DNA from: an uncultured Eubacteriales bacterium
GTDB taxonomy: Bacteria > Bacillota > Clostridia > Oscillospirales > Acutalibacteraceae
Assembly: GCA_948823415.1 (NCBI GenBank)
Contig: CAQKRU010000001.1
Span: 30,274 to 94,273, forward strand
Length of the DNA stretch: 64,000 nt
Reading direction: 5' to 3'
Shown: piece after piece, positions 1-9,384 of the stretch
Layout of the letters: each line of letters starts with the position of its first letter
How positions within the stretch are numbered: the first letter of the stretch is position 1
Notes under the pieces: generated by a model
What the model was told of the DNA's origin: nothing
What the model saw: the letters and a program-made list of their open reading frames with translations, nothing else
Databases searched by the model: none
Translations under genes and position numbers: made by a program

Positions 1-38
1 CGGTACTTTTATTTTTGTCCTTTTATTGTGATTTTGCC

Positions 39-1055
39 TCACTTTGTGCCCGAGGTGATATTCACGAGGTGCGCCACTGCTGGGATGGTCTCGCCTTGCT
101 GGGTTGAGGTTGGCGACATTAGTGCGCCGGTGGCCATGAACAAGACATTGTTTAGCTCGTGATTTTTCATCTTGTTCAAGATGTCCGAGCACAAAACCAC
201 CGCAGAACATCCGCATCCAGAGCCGCCTGCATGCACGTCCTGATCGTTCTGGTCGTAAATCATCAAGCCGCAGTCCTTGTGATTATCCTTCAGCTCGATG
301 CCTTCTCGGGTTAACAGCTCTTTTAGCAGCTTGCTGCCCACTTCTCCTAGGTCCCCGGTTAAAATCAAGTCGTAATCGCCCGGTACTGTGCCGGTGTCAT
401 CCAAAAAATCCTTCAGCGTTGCCGCCGCTGCTGGAGCCATCGCCGCACCCATGTTGTTTGCGTCCTTTACGCCGAGGTCCACTATCCGGCCCACCGTTAC
501 TTTCGAGATCTGCGGGCTTTGGGCGTTCTCTCCCACCACCACTGCGCCCGAGCCCGTAACCGTCCACTGTGCCGTGGGCGTTCTTTGTCCGCCGTACTCT
601 AGCGGAAAGCGAAACTGCCTCTCTGCCGAGCAAAAATGCGACGACGTCACGGCAATGCAGTTGTTGGCCGCGCCGGAATCCACCATTATTGCGGAAAGCG
701 CCAAGGTCTGCGCCATGGTGGAGCACGCGCCGTACTGCCCCAAGAATGGGATGTTTAAGCTTTTGAGCCCGAACGTCGATGAAATGCACTGATTTAGCAG
801 GTCTCCTGCAAAGATAAAGTCGATCTTTCCCTGCGCTACGCCGGATTTCTCTATGGCTAGGTTCACCGCTTTCGACTGCAACTTGCTTTCGGCCTTCTCC
901 CAAGAAGCCTCCCCCAGAGTGGTATCCTCAAACGTTTTGTCAAAGGCTTTGCCAAGCGGTCCTTGCGCCTCTTTTTTGCCGCAGACTGCTGCATAACCCC
1001 GGATTGCCGGCTTTTTTTCCATTTCGATTGTGTACTTTCCTATTCGTTTTGCCAT
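39..1055 (-). CDS. spoVAD: Stage V sporulation protein AD
   Basis: The 338-residue product has the length and thiolase-like fold sequence of SpoVAD, a component of the SpoVA channel that moves Ca-dipicolinate into the forespore and out at germination. Visible family segments are GQYGACSTMAQ near residue 107, TGSGAVVVGE near 167 and HAGGSGCGCSA near 277. It acts at the spore inner membrane. The ATG start opens a full-length protein. Unlike the usual spoVAC-spoVAD-spoVAE order, no spoVAC precedes it: the upstream neighbour is divergent groES, and spoVAC lies 37 kb away. A forespore-type promoter lies just upstream. Whether spoVAE follows cannot be seen because the window ends 38 bases downstream. 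Confidence 0.95.
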   Translation of the reverse strand: MAKRIGKYTIEMEKKPAIRGYAAVCGKKEAQGPLGKAFDKTFEDTTLGEASWEKAESKLQSKAVNLAIEKSGVAQGKIDFIFAGDLLNQCISSTFGLKSLNIPFLGQYGACSTMAQTLALSAIMVDSGAANNCIAVTSSHFCSAERQFRFPLEYGGQRTPTAQWTVTGSGAVVVGENAQSPQISKVTVGRIVDLGVKDANNMGAAMAPAAAATLKDFLDDTGTVPGDYDLILTGDLGEVGSKLLKELLTREGIELKDNHKDCGLMIYDQNDQDVHAGGSGCGCSAVVLCSDILNKMKNHELNNVLFMATGALMSPTSTQQGETIPAVAHLVNITSGTK

Positions 1056-1096
1056 TTTTTAGCCTCTTTTCTGCTCTGACCTAGTTTTTCTCTATT

Positions 1097-1126
1097 TATT
1101 ATTGGAAATTACCCCAAAACTATTCA
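1097..1126 (-). promoter_or_regulatory. Candidate sigma-G promoter of spoVAD
   Basis: On the minus strand TGAATA (1121-1126) is followed after 17 bases by AATAATA (1097-1103). SigG promoters read close to TGAATA, 17-18 bases, CATACTA, so the -35 is perfect and the -10 matches five of seven. It lies about 45 bases upstream of the spoVAD ATG and would make spoVAD the first gene of its own transcript. This is a motif match only. Confidence 0.5.
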
Positions 1127-1192
1127 CTTTTGTCGGCTTTTTTGTTAATCGTGGAGAAATTTTCTCGCACGCTCTTTTTGGACATTTTTTGC

Positions 1193-1569
<377 letters not shown>

Positions 1570-1618
1570 TTCGTTTTGACCTTTTGCATCGCGATACATA
1601 GCGGTTTTTGAAGTTTGA

Positions 1619-3277
<1,659 letters not shown>

Positions 3278-3297
3278 TCTAAATTTTTGCAAAAAGA

Positions 3298-3344
3298 AAT
3301 CGGTAAGGCGCTAAAATTACGCTTTACCGATTTTTCTGTTTTTT
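3298..3344. terminator. Terminator between groEL and the secreted-protein array
   Basis: A 13-bp stem (3298-3310 with 3320-3332, one G-T pair) encloses the loop CTAAAATTA and is followed by a T-rich run for groEL. It also stands at the 3' end of the minus-strand gene ending at 3373. Near-copies recur at 4441 and 5276. Confidence 0.85.
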
Positions 3345-3372
3345 TCAATACTCTGTTAATCTTTTGTTAGGA

Positions 3373-4056
3373 TTAATAACCATTCTTTATACGAGCATAA
3401 GCAGCCTCAATCATAGCCTCATTATTGTTAGTTTCAGAATCATCATCCTTAATTATCAAACTCATATCAAATTTTTTAACTCCGGATTTTTCTTTTTTAG
3501 GCTCACTCTTAAACCAGTCAGCAACTTTATTACATGCCCATTTTGTTCCATTCCATAGCTTTTTAGTTACATACCCTGCTCCTATTGCTGAAAAAACATT
3601 TTTAAATCCAATTGTGTCTAGTATGTAATAAGCACTTTCCCCAATGTTATATGCACTCTCACATAATAACTTTATTAAAAAATATATATCATAGCCTATA
3701 TTTTTTATATTTTCTACGATCCATTTTCCCTCTAAAGTAATCTCATCTCCATGTGCTGCCCAAAAGTTAGTTATTTGCTCCTTTCCTTCTTTTAAAGAAT
3801 TACATAATGGCGCAAAAGTTTCGGGTCTCTGGTCACAATAAATTATTGCAACACTAAGAAATAACAATGTTAAAAATATTTTTGATTCTTTACTATCTAT
3901 GTAAACCTTATTAGCTTTCTTCTGTTCCTCTATTATTTGTTGTACATCTTTTGGAGCTGCAAAGCAATAGTTATTTGCTCCCACCGGCGTCAACAATAAA
4001 CTCGTAGCTAGCACTCCCGACATAACCTTTTTACCAATTGATTTTACCTTTTTCAT
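3373..4056 (-). CDS. Secreted protein of unknown function, array member 1
   Basis: The 227-residue product starts with the signal peptide shared by this array: MKKVKSIGKKVMS, a hydrophobic core, then NNYCFA with a likely cut near residue 33. The mature part has a hydrophobic stretch at about 60-76 and several aromatic-rich helices, so it may be membrane-associated outside the cell. The segment LDTIGFKNVFSAIGAG resembles LSEIGLRNIVAGMGTW in member 2, so their mature parts look related. The C-terminus is charged. I recognise no domain. It has its own upstream region and a terminator, and the DNA is clearly AT-richer than groEL. Confidence 0.75.
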   Translation of the reverse strand: MKKVKSIGKKVMSGVLATSLLLTPVGANNYCFAAPKDVQQIIEEQKKANKVYIDSKESKIFLTLLFLSVAIIYCDQRPETFAPLCNSLKEGKEQITNFWAAHGDEITLEGKWIVENIKNIGYDIYFLIKLLCESAYNIGESAYYILDTIGFKNVFSAIGAGYVTKKLWNGTKWACNKVADWFKSEPKKEKSGVKKFDMSLIIKDDDSETNNNEAMIEAAYARIKNGY

Positions 4057-4475
4057 AATACATTCTCCTTTTTTTTATAAAAATCCTCTTCTTACTTTTC
4101 GAAGGAACAAAATTTAAATTCGTTTTGTTGTTACCTCCGAAACTATTAGTATTATACTACACCCACGAGCACCTATAATTCCGAAAAAGAAATTAGGTCC
4201 ATTTTCTCCTTATCAAACAAAGCGATCATTTTTTTATAATATTTCCTTGTTCAATTTGCAACAAAACTAAACTTAAAATCAGCTTTAAAACGTCTATTTT
4301 TGTTACTAATTGTTACCCTTTTCATCGTTTTTTAATTTTTGAGCCTATTTTTCTTGATTTTTGCTAATCTATTTTTAAAAAATTTTCGAAATTTTTTTAT
4401 TTTTCACTTGGCTTTAATTTAAATACTCAAAAAAAATAAACCGGCAGGGCGCTAAAATTACGCTCTACCGATTTT
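3960..4475. repeat. Duplicated promoter/signal-peptide/terminator block, copy 1
   Basis: This stretch of about 515 bases is almost identical to 4797-5312 at a constant offset of 837 bases. It holds, on the minus strand, a hairpin terminator (near 4441-4471), the upstream region of array member 1 and its signal-peptide codons. A TATAAT (4151-4156, minus strand) may be the -10; I see no good SigA -35 at 16-18 bases. Differences are mostly scattered substitutions. The gene-free part 4057-4494 is explained by this block. Confidence 0.9.
4441..4471. terminator. Repeated hairpin terminator, second copy
   Basis: The sequence repeats the 3298 hairpin with the same loop CTAAAATTA; left arm 4441-4451, right arm 4461-4471. 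Two positions in the left arm no longer pair. It lies just downstream of array member 2 on the minus strand and is followed there by a T-rich run. Confidence 0.75.
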
Positions 4476-4494
4476 TAATATAAATTTTTTCACA

Positions 4495-4893
4495 TTATTC
4501 GTCGTCATTATCAAATATATAGCTCATAATCCCTTTAATTATAGTCCATGTGCCCATTCCTGCTACAATATTCCTTAGCCCAATTTCACTAAGTATTTTA
4601 AAACCTGCACAAATCGGATCCAATTCTCCCTCTAAGACTGTTATCACAGTATCAGATATTTTTTCACCAAATTCTCCTGAGCCCCATAGTACTGCCAATG
4701 AACTAATTACTGCACCTTCTAATATTAGTTCCAAGGTGTCTTTTCCCTTACTGTTCTCTCCGTTTACCTTCTGTGCTTGTGAATCCTTAGCCCACGCAAA
4801 GCAACAGTTATTTGCCCCTACCGGAGCCAGCAATAAGCTCGCAGCCAAACCTACCGACATAACCTTTTTACCAATTGATTTTACCTTTTTCAT
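4495..4893 (-). CDS. Secreted protein of unknown function, array member 2
   Basis: The 132-residue product opens with MKKVKSIGKKVMS and a signal peptide ending NNCCFA, almost the same as member 1. The mature part is short, with a hydrophobic stretch near residues 58-72 and another near 107-126, and ends in the acidic DNDDE. The LSEIGLRNIVAGMG segment relates it to member 1, but the middle has diverged or been lost. The ATG follows a GGAG site. It has its own copy of the duplicated upstream block and a terminator. No known domain is visible. Confidence 0.72.
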   Translation of the reverse strand: MKKVKSIGKKVMSVGLAASLLLAPVGANNCCFAWAKDSQAQKVNGENSKGKDTLELILEGAVISSLAVLWGSGEFGEKISDTVITVLEGELDPICAGFKILSEIGLRNIVAGMGTWTIIKGIMSYIFDNDDE

Positions 4894-5312
4894 AATACAT
4901 TCTCCTTTTTCTTATAAAAATCCTCTTCTTACTTTTCGAAGGAACAAAATTTAAATTCGTTTTGCTGTTACCTCCGAAACTATTAGTATTATACTACACC
5001 CACGAGCACTTATAATTCCGAAAAAGAAATTAGGCCCATTTTCTCCTTATCAAACAAAGCGATCATTTTTTTATAATATTTCCTTGTTCAATTTGCAACA
5101 AAACTAAACTTAAAATCAGGTTTAAAGCAGCTATTTTTGTTACTAATTGTTACCCTTTTCATCGTTTTTTAATTTTTGAGCCCATTTTTCTTGATTTTTA
5201 CGAATCTCTTTTTAAAAAATTTTTGAAATTTTTTATTTTTCACTTGACTTTTAATTTAAATGCTCACAAAAAATAAATCGGTAAGGCGCTAAAATTACGC
5301 TCTACCGATTTT
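4797..5312. repeat. Duplicated promoter/signal-peptide/terminator block, copy 2
   Basis: This is the second copy of the block at 3960-4475, with the same order on the minus strand: hairpin (5276-5310), upstream region with TATAAT, ribosome site, and the signal-peptide codons of member 2. The constant 837-base offset shows no net insertion or deletion between the copies. It accounts for the gene-free stretch 4894-5334. Confidence 0.9.
5276..5310. terminator. Repeated hairpin terminator, third copy
   Basis: AATCGGTAAGGCG (5276-5288) pairs with CGCTCTACCGATT (5298-5310) around the same CTAAAATTA loop, with one mismatch and one G-T pair. It lies 25 bases past the stop of array member 3 on the minus strand and is flanked by T-rich runs on both strands. 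Confidence 0.8.
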
Positions 5313-5334
5313 TTATATATCTACCAGCTCTCAA

Positions 5335-5736
5335 TTATTTATTGCTTGTATTTCTCCAAAATTGCAAATGACGTTGTTGCCTGTTTTTAGTCATATCCGT
5401 TGCATAGCTGTAAAACTTTTGAGCTGAAGCCTTGCCGTTTTGAAAATCTTCTTTTAATTTGGTGAACTCCTGTGAGTCTTTACCTGCTAAACATTTGAAG
5501 CACAACCACGAATATCCACTAGTTGCTGCTCCCACTGCAAAAACAACAGGCATCGCCTTGATCAATTCTATTATGATTTCTCCCCAGCTAAATCTGTCTT
5601 TACCCTCAGTCATCTCTACCTTGGGTTTAGCCTCACCCTGTGCATAGCATTTGTTTATGCTTGTCGGAGCTATCAACAGGCTTGCAGCCAACCCCCACGA
5701 CATAACCTTTTTACCAAATAAACCTACTTTCTTCAT
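5335..5736 (-). CDS. Secreted protein of unknown function, array member 3
   Basis: The 133-residue product begins MKKVGLFGKKVMS and has the shared signal peptide, ending KCYAQ, cut near residue 32. The mature region has one hydrophobic stretch at about 59-80 and a polar, Lys/Gln-rich tail. I see no similarity to the mature parts of members 1 and 2. It is the last gene of a likely three-gene transcript with members 4 and 5 (gaps of 61 and about 33 bases). Function is unknown; an unusual polar C-terminal end could reflect a late frameshift, which I cannot prove. Confidence 0.7.
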   Translation of the reverse strand: MKKVGLFGKKVMSWGLAASLLIAPTSINKCYAQGEAKPKVEMTEGKDRFSWGEIIIELIKAMPVVFAVGAATSGYSWLCFKCLAGKDSQEFTKLKEDFQNGKASAQKFYSYATDMTKNRQQRHLQFWRNTSNK

Positions 5737-5797
5737 AATTCATTCTCCTTTTATAAAAATTATTTATTTTTATTTAACCTATTTTTAGGCTAACATG

Positions 5798-6280
5798 CTA
5801 AAACAAATCTTTTGCTACATTATACAAACCGTAGCATAACTTAACAGGCAAGTAAACTAAACTAATTGCCCCAACAAAAGCAAAATTATCCTTTGTCTCC
5901 TGACTGCAAAGTTCTAGTAAAGATTTTTTTGAAGTATTCCAAACTGTTTTTGTTCCATTCAAAACAAAACCGCCAGCAGTACCTAAACCTTTCTTTATGG
6001 CGTCGGCTTCATCTGGAAACGCCGCTTCATTAGCCAGCCAAACAAGCCCCAACATACCGCATGCAAGTGCTGCACAAGCAACACCTTCCCATATGCCGAT
6101 TTTCTCTTCTTTTGCATACTTTTTTTCAATTTCTTGCAGTTGCTTTTCAAGCTTCTCTTGTTTTCTCTTCTCACTATCTTTCTCTGCAAAACATCTGTTC
6201 ATATTTACTGGAGCTACAAATAAAGCAGCCATCAAAAACAAGGACATTAACCTTTTGCCTCTTAGTCTCACTTTTTTCAT
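5798..6280 (-). CDS. Secreted protein of unknown function, array member 4
   Basis: The 160-residue product has the array-type signal peptide (MKKVRLRGKRLMS, ending RCFAEK). A Glu/Lys-rich, probably coiled-coil segment follows at residues 34-58, then a hydrophobic segment near 63-82 and a second near 136-152. Its mature N-terminal half aligns by eye with member 5: SEK-KQEK-EKQ, then a Trp/Ala-rich helix, then KK and GGF. It would sit at the outer face of the membrane. No domain is recognised. Confidence 0.72.
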   Translation of the reverse strand: MKKVRLRGKRLMSLFLMAALFVAPVNMNRCFAEKDSEKRKQEKLEKQLQEIEKKYAKEEKIGIWEGVACAALACGMLGLVWLANEAAFPDEADAIKKGLGTAGGFVLNGTKTVWNTSKKSLLELCSQETKDNFAFVGAISLVYLPVKLCYGLYNVAKDLF

Positions 6281-6313
6281 AATTTTTCTCCTTTTATAAG
6301 AATTTCTTTTGCT

Positions 6314-6607
6314 CTATTTAAAAATAAACCCACCAACATATTCTATTGCTTTCTTTAGCACCACTCTATCGCTCGAAAACAGCCTCTCCTCAAGCATCCA
6401 GATTGGCCAAACTATAATGCATGCAGCTGCTATATAAGCAGTCCATTCCACTGCGCTGAGTTCTTCGTTTTGCTTTTCAATCTTCTCCTGTTTTGCTTTT
6501 TCACTAACTTCCCCTGCAAAACACTTTGTACCAAGCGGCGTCAGAAATAAACTTACAGACAAAAAACAAGATAACGCCTTTTTACCGATTAATCTTGTCT
6601 TTTTCAT
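6314..6607 (-). CDS. Secreted protein of unknown function, array member 5
   Basis: From the ATG at 6607 the product has 97 residues and starts MKKTRLIGKKALS with a signal peptide ending KCFAG. This start has GGAG eight bases away and aligns with the other members; ATG 6610 is the alternative, and the frame from 6658 adds an unlikely N-terminus. The mature part is a shorter relative of member 4 (charged helix, one hydrophobic helix, final GGFIFK) and seems to stop where member 4 continues. It is the first gene of the transcript; the region upstream resembles the duplicated block weakly, including TAGTATAGT in place of TAGTATAAT. Confidence 0.7.
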   Translation of the reverse strand: MKKTRLIGKKALSCFLSVSLFLTPLGTKCFAGEVSEKAKQEKIEKQNEELSAVEWTAYIAAACIIVWPIWMLEERLFSSDRVVLKKAIEYVGGFIFK

Positions 6608-6799
6608 CATTCGCTCTCCTTTCACAAAAATCCTTCTCTTTTTTGTGCGAAAAATCAAAACCTTTATTACTATACTACATACTATCAGCCTTGTATTTTA
6701 CAAAAAAGAAAATAAGCCAAATTTCTCCCTATTAAACAAAAATTCTAAAATTAAAATATTTTTATGTTAATTTTGCAATAATAATCCTTTGAGATTCTA

Positions 6800-8335
6800 T
6801 CACTTTCTCATACGAAACTGCTTAAAGATGTTCTTGGCTATGCCCAATAGATAGCGAAACTCCTCTGTTTTGTAGAACATAAAGACGTTGATTCCGTTTG
6901 GCACTATCAGGCAGACTAGCGCGTTTATGACGAGCTTTAAAAAGCCGTCCACCCTAAACAGCGAGCATATATAATATGTAAAGATGCACGAAATCAGCGT
7001 TACGATGGCGTACAGCACGTGCTTTCTGTAATACGAGGCCACAGACCTATTGAATATATTTTTGTAGACGACGTATGGCTGCGTCCAAAATGGAATCACC
7101 AGCGAGCTAAGGATATTCGCGATTATAACGCCGTTTAAGCCCAATCTGCCAACCAGTAAAACTGCTAACCCCAGATTTATTGCCGCTTCTAGCAACGCAA
7201 AATATCTATCTGGTCGGTAGAGCCCGGCGCTGTTCTTGACCATGCTTATTGACTTTCTCATCCCGAACGTGTAAAAATTTATGGTTATTAGCACGATTGT
7301 CGCTTTTTTTAATAAAAAAGCCTCGCCCATCCACAGCCGGATGAACGGGTCTATGAGGCAAAACAGCGACACCGCAAAAAACGAGTACATCGCATAATTT
7401 AGGAAAAATATCTTTTTATAAACATTAAAAATCTCGCCCTTCGTCGCCTTTACCATCAAGTTACCAAAACTCGTCAAAATCGCATTAAAGACTTGGTCCG
7501 TAACGCTCATCAGGCCGTTGGTTATGAGCGTATACGGGTAGTACATCCCCGTTATGGACTCCCCCAGATTGCTTGTGATTATCAGCGTGGAGCCCGAGGC
7601 CAAGCTCTGGTAACCTATTTTGTGATAAAAAAGCGCTCCCAGATTTTTAAAAAGGTCGTTGCGCTCCGTCTTGTCGAGCTTTTTTTTGATTTTCAAATCT
7701 ATATTTTTGTACTTCACCTTATACATCACGTGCACAAAAATGCTGTCCAAAAGCGTGCACACAAGCCGCGAGACAACGTACATCTCAAAAGACCGAAAGC
7801 AAACGATGGAGACAAGCTGCAAAATGTACATCAGCACCTGGCAGCTCGTGCGGCAAATGCTCACCAAGTAATTGCGCTGATCCGCGATCAGCATGGCCCG
7901 CTTGTGCCCAAACAGGTACGTTGCCAGGGTGTCTGCCAAATACAAGATGAACATTGTGCTTAGCCATTTGTCCGAAAACCGGCTAGAGTCGTGCTCCGGC
8001 ACAATTTGCGGAATACTTACAGCCGTCAGCAAGCCCAAAACAAGCAGCACTAAAGCTATTACCTTAAACGTATTTTTATAAAAGTTCAGCAATATTGCGA
8101 TCTTTTCCGTGTCGTTTTCTGCAATAGGTCTATAAAGCTTATATATGACGCCAAAACTGATCCCGAGCTCGATTATATTCAGCAGCGCAACGGTATCCAT
8201 AAATGTCTTCTGAATGCCAAGCACCTCGCTGCCAAGGCTCGCAACAACCGGACTTAAAACAAGCGGCCCCAGCAGCAGGATAACGTAAGAGCCCAAGCCC
8301 ACCAAACTATTTATAATAGAATTTTTTGTTCTCAT
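6800..8335 (-). CDS. Polysaccharide flippase (Wzx-like, MOP superfamily)
   Basis: The 511-residue protein is almost entirely membrane helices (about 12-14), starting with LGSYVILLLGPLVLSPVVA, typical of Wzx/RfbX oligosaccharide flippases. It would move lipid-linked repeat units across the cytoplasmic membrane. It is the last gene of the polysaccharide operon, following a glycosyltransferase by 32 bases. The ATG has AAGGAAAG in place. Substrate cannot be told from sequence. Confidence 0.85.
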   Translation of the reverse strand: MRTKNSIINSLVGLGSYVILLLGPLVLSPVVASLGSEVLGIQKTFMDTVALLNIIELGISFGVIYKLYRPIAENDTEKIAILLNFYKNTFKVIALVLLVLGLLTAVSIPQIVPEHDSSRFSDKWLSTMFILYLADTLATYLFGHKRAMLIADQRNYLVSICRTSCQVLMYILQLVSIVCFRSFEMYVVSRLVCTLLDSIFVHVMYKVKYKNIDLKIKKKLDKTERNDLFKNLGALFYHKIGYQSLASGSTLIITSNLGESITGMYYPYTLITNGLMSVTDQVFNAILTSFGNLMVKATKGEIFNVYKKIFFLNYAMYSFFAVSLFCLIDPFIRLWMGEAFLLKKATIVLITINFYTFGMRKSISMVKNSAGLYRPDRYFALLEAAINLGLAVLLVGRLGLNGVIIANILSSLVIPFWTQPYVVYKNIFNRSVASYYRKHVLYAIVTLISCIFTYYICSLFRVDGFLKLVINALVCLIVPNGINVFMFYKTEEFRYLLGIAKNIFKQFRMRK

Positions 8336-8367
8336 TTAAAACTTTCCTTCACCCAAACAAGCTTTTC

Positions 8368-9384
8368 TCAATGAACCGCGCCACCATTAAGGAGTCCCTT
8401 AAGCTTAAAAAACAAATATATGGCCTTTTTCCGCTTCTGTTTTATCAGTTCACACACGATTTTTACTTGGCTATCGGACAATTTTACATTATATAATATA
8501 TTTTTCACAAAATCATTTTCTAAACAATCGTTTATTTTTCTTAGCTTAACGCCCTTTTCCTCGGCCGAAACTATAACCAGCTTCTTCAAATAATAATAAA
8601 TTTCTTTTGCAAACACTTCGTTAATTCCGCTAAAATCCTGCGAATTAAAGCTCTTTTTAAAAAACTCTTGCACTTTTTTATGCAGCATAATTTCCGTATC
8701 AAAAAGGCCATCGTTATATTGGTCCGACAGGCTCCCCGGCGCAGAAACGCTGTAATTATAAAGTTTATCCTTCACCACAGATATTTTACCACAATTTGAA
8801 AAGTAACACAAATTAAACAGCAAGTCCTCACCCAGAGTGCAGGTTTCATCGAACGGCGCCGTTATTTTGTCTCTGCGATAAAGCTTGTTGCACGGCGAAT
8901 TAAAAAACGCACCCTTATAAAGCGCCTCAAAACAGCTCTTAAACTCCGCCAGACTTTGGCCGCAAAACCTCGGCGGAGTCTTTTTTATCACGCTGCTGCC
9001 ATTCACCCTATTATACCCGCAAACCACCACGTCTGCGTTGTTTTTGGCCATCTCATCTGTCAAAATTTGCGTCATATCTGAGTTTATATAATCGTCCGCA
9101 TCCAAAAACTGTATCAGATCGCCATTTGACGCATTTATCCCTGCATTCCTTGCCGAGGAAACCCCGTTGTTCTCTTTGTTTAGCACCTTTACTCTTTTCT
9201 CGTCCGCTAACTTTAGCGCCTCGCAGACCTTCATAGAGCCGTCCGTTGAGCCATCGTTAACCAAAACAACCTCCACATTGCCATAACTCTGCGAAAGGAT
9301 GCTCTCTGCGCAGCGTTTTAGCGTCTTTTCGGAGTTATAGACCGGCACAATCACGCTCACCTTCGGTTTTGTTGACGTCTTCAC
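8368..9384 (-). CDS. Family 2 glycosyltransferase
   Basis: The 338-residue product has a GT-A domain at the N-terminus: KVSVIVPVYNSEKTLKRC near residue 8, VNDGSTDGS near 41 and the metal-binding QFLDADD near 92. It adds a sugar to a lipid-linked acceptor at the cytoplasmic face. The C-terminal 120 residues are charged and not recognisable. The GTG start overlaps the stop of the upstream polymerase gene as GTGA, so translation is probably coupled. The donor sugar is unknown. Confidence 0.88.
   Translation of the reverse strand: MKTSTKPKVSVIVPVYNSEKTLKRCAESILSQSYGNVEVVLVNDGSTDGSMKVCEALKLADEKRVKVLNKENNGVSSARNAGINASNGDLIQFLDADDYINSDMTQILTDEMAKNNADVVVCGYNRVNGSSVIKKTPPRFCGQSLAEFKSCFEALYKGAFFNSPCNKLYRRDKITAPFDETCTLGEDLLFNLCYFSNCGKISVVKDKLYNYSVSAPGSLSDQYNDGLFDTEIMLHKKVQEFFKKSFNSQDFSGINEVFAKEIYYYLKKLVIVSAEEKGVKLRKINDCLENDFVKNILYNVKLSDSQVKIVCELIKQKRKKAIYLFFKLKGLLNGGAVH

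Noticed and set aside
3960..5312. The duplicated blocks as a CRISPR array or insertion sequence
   Set aside because: There are only two long copies, no regular spacers, no transposase and no terminal inverted repeats; they contain ordinary gene-control parts.
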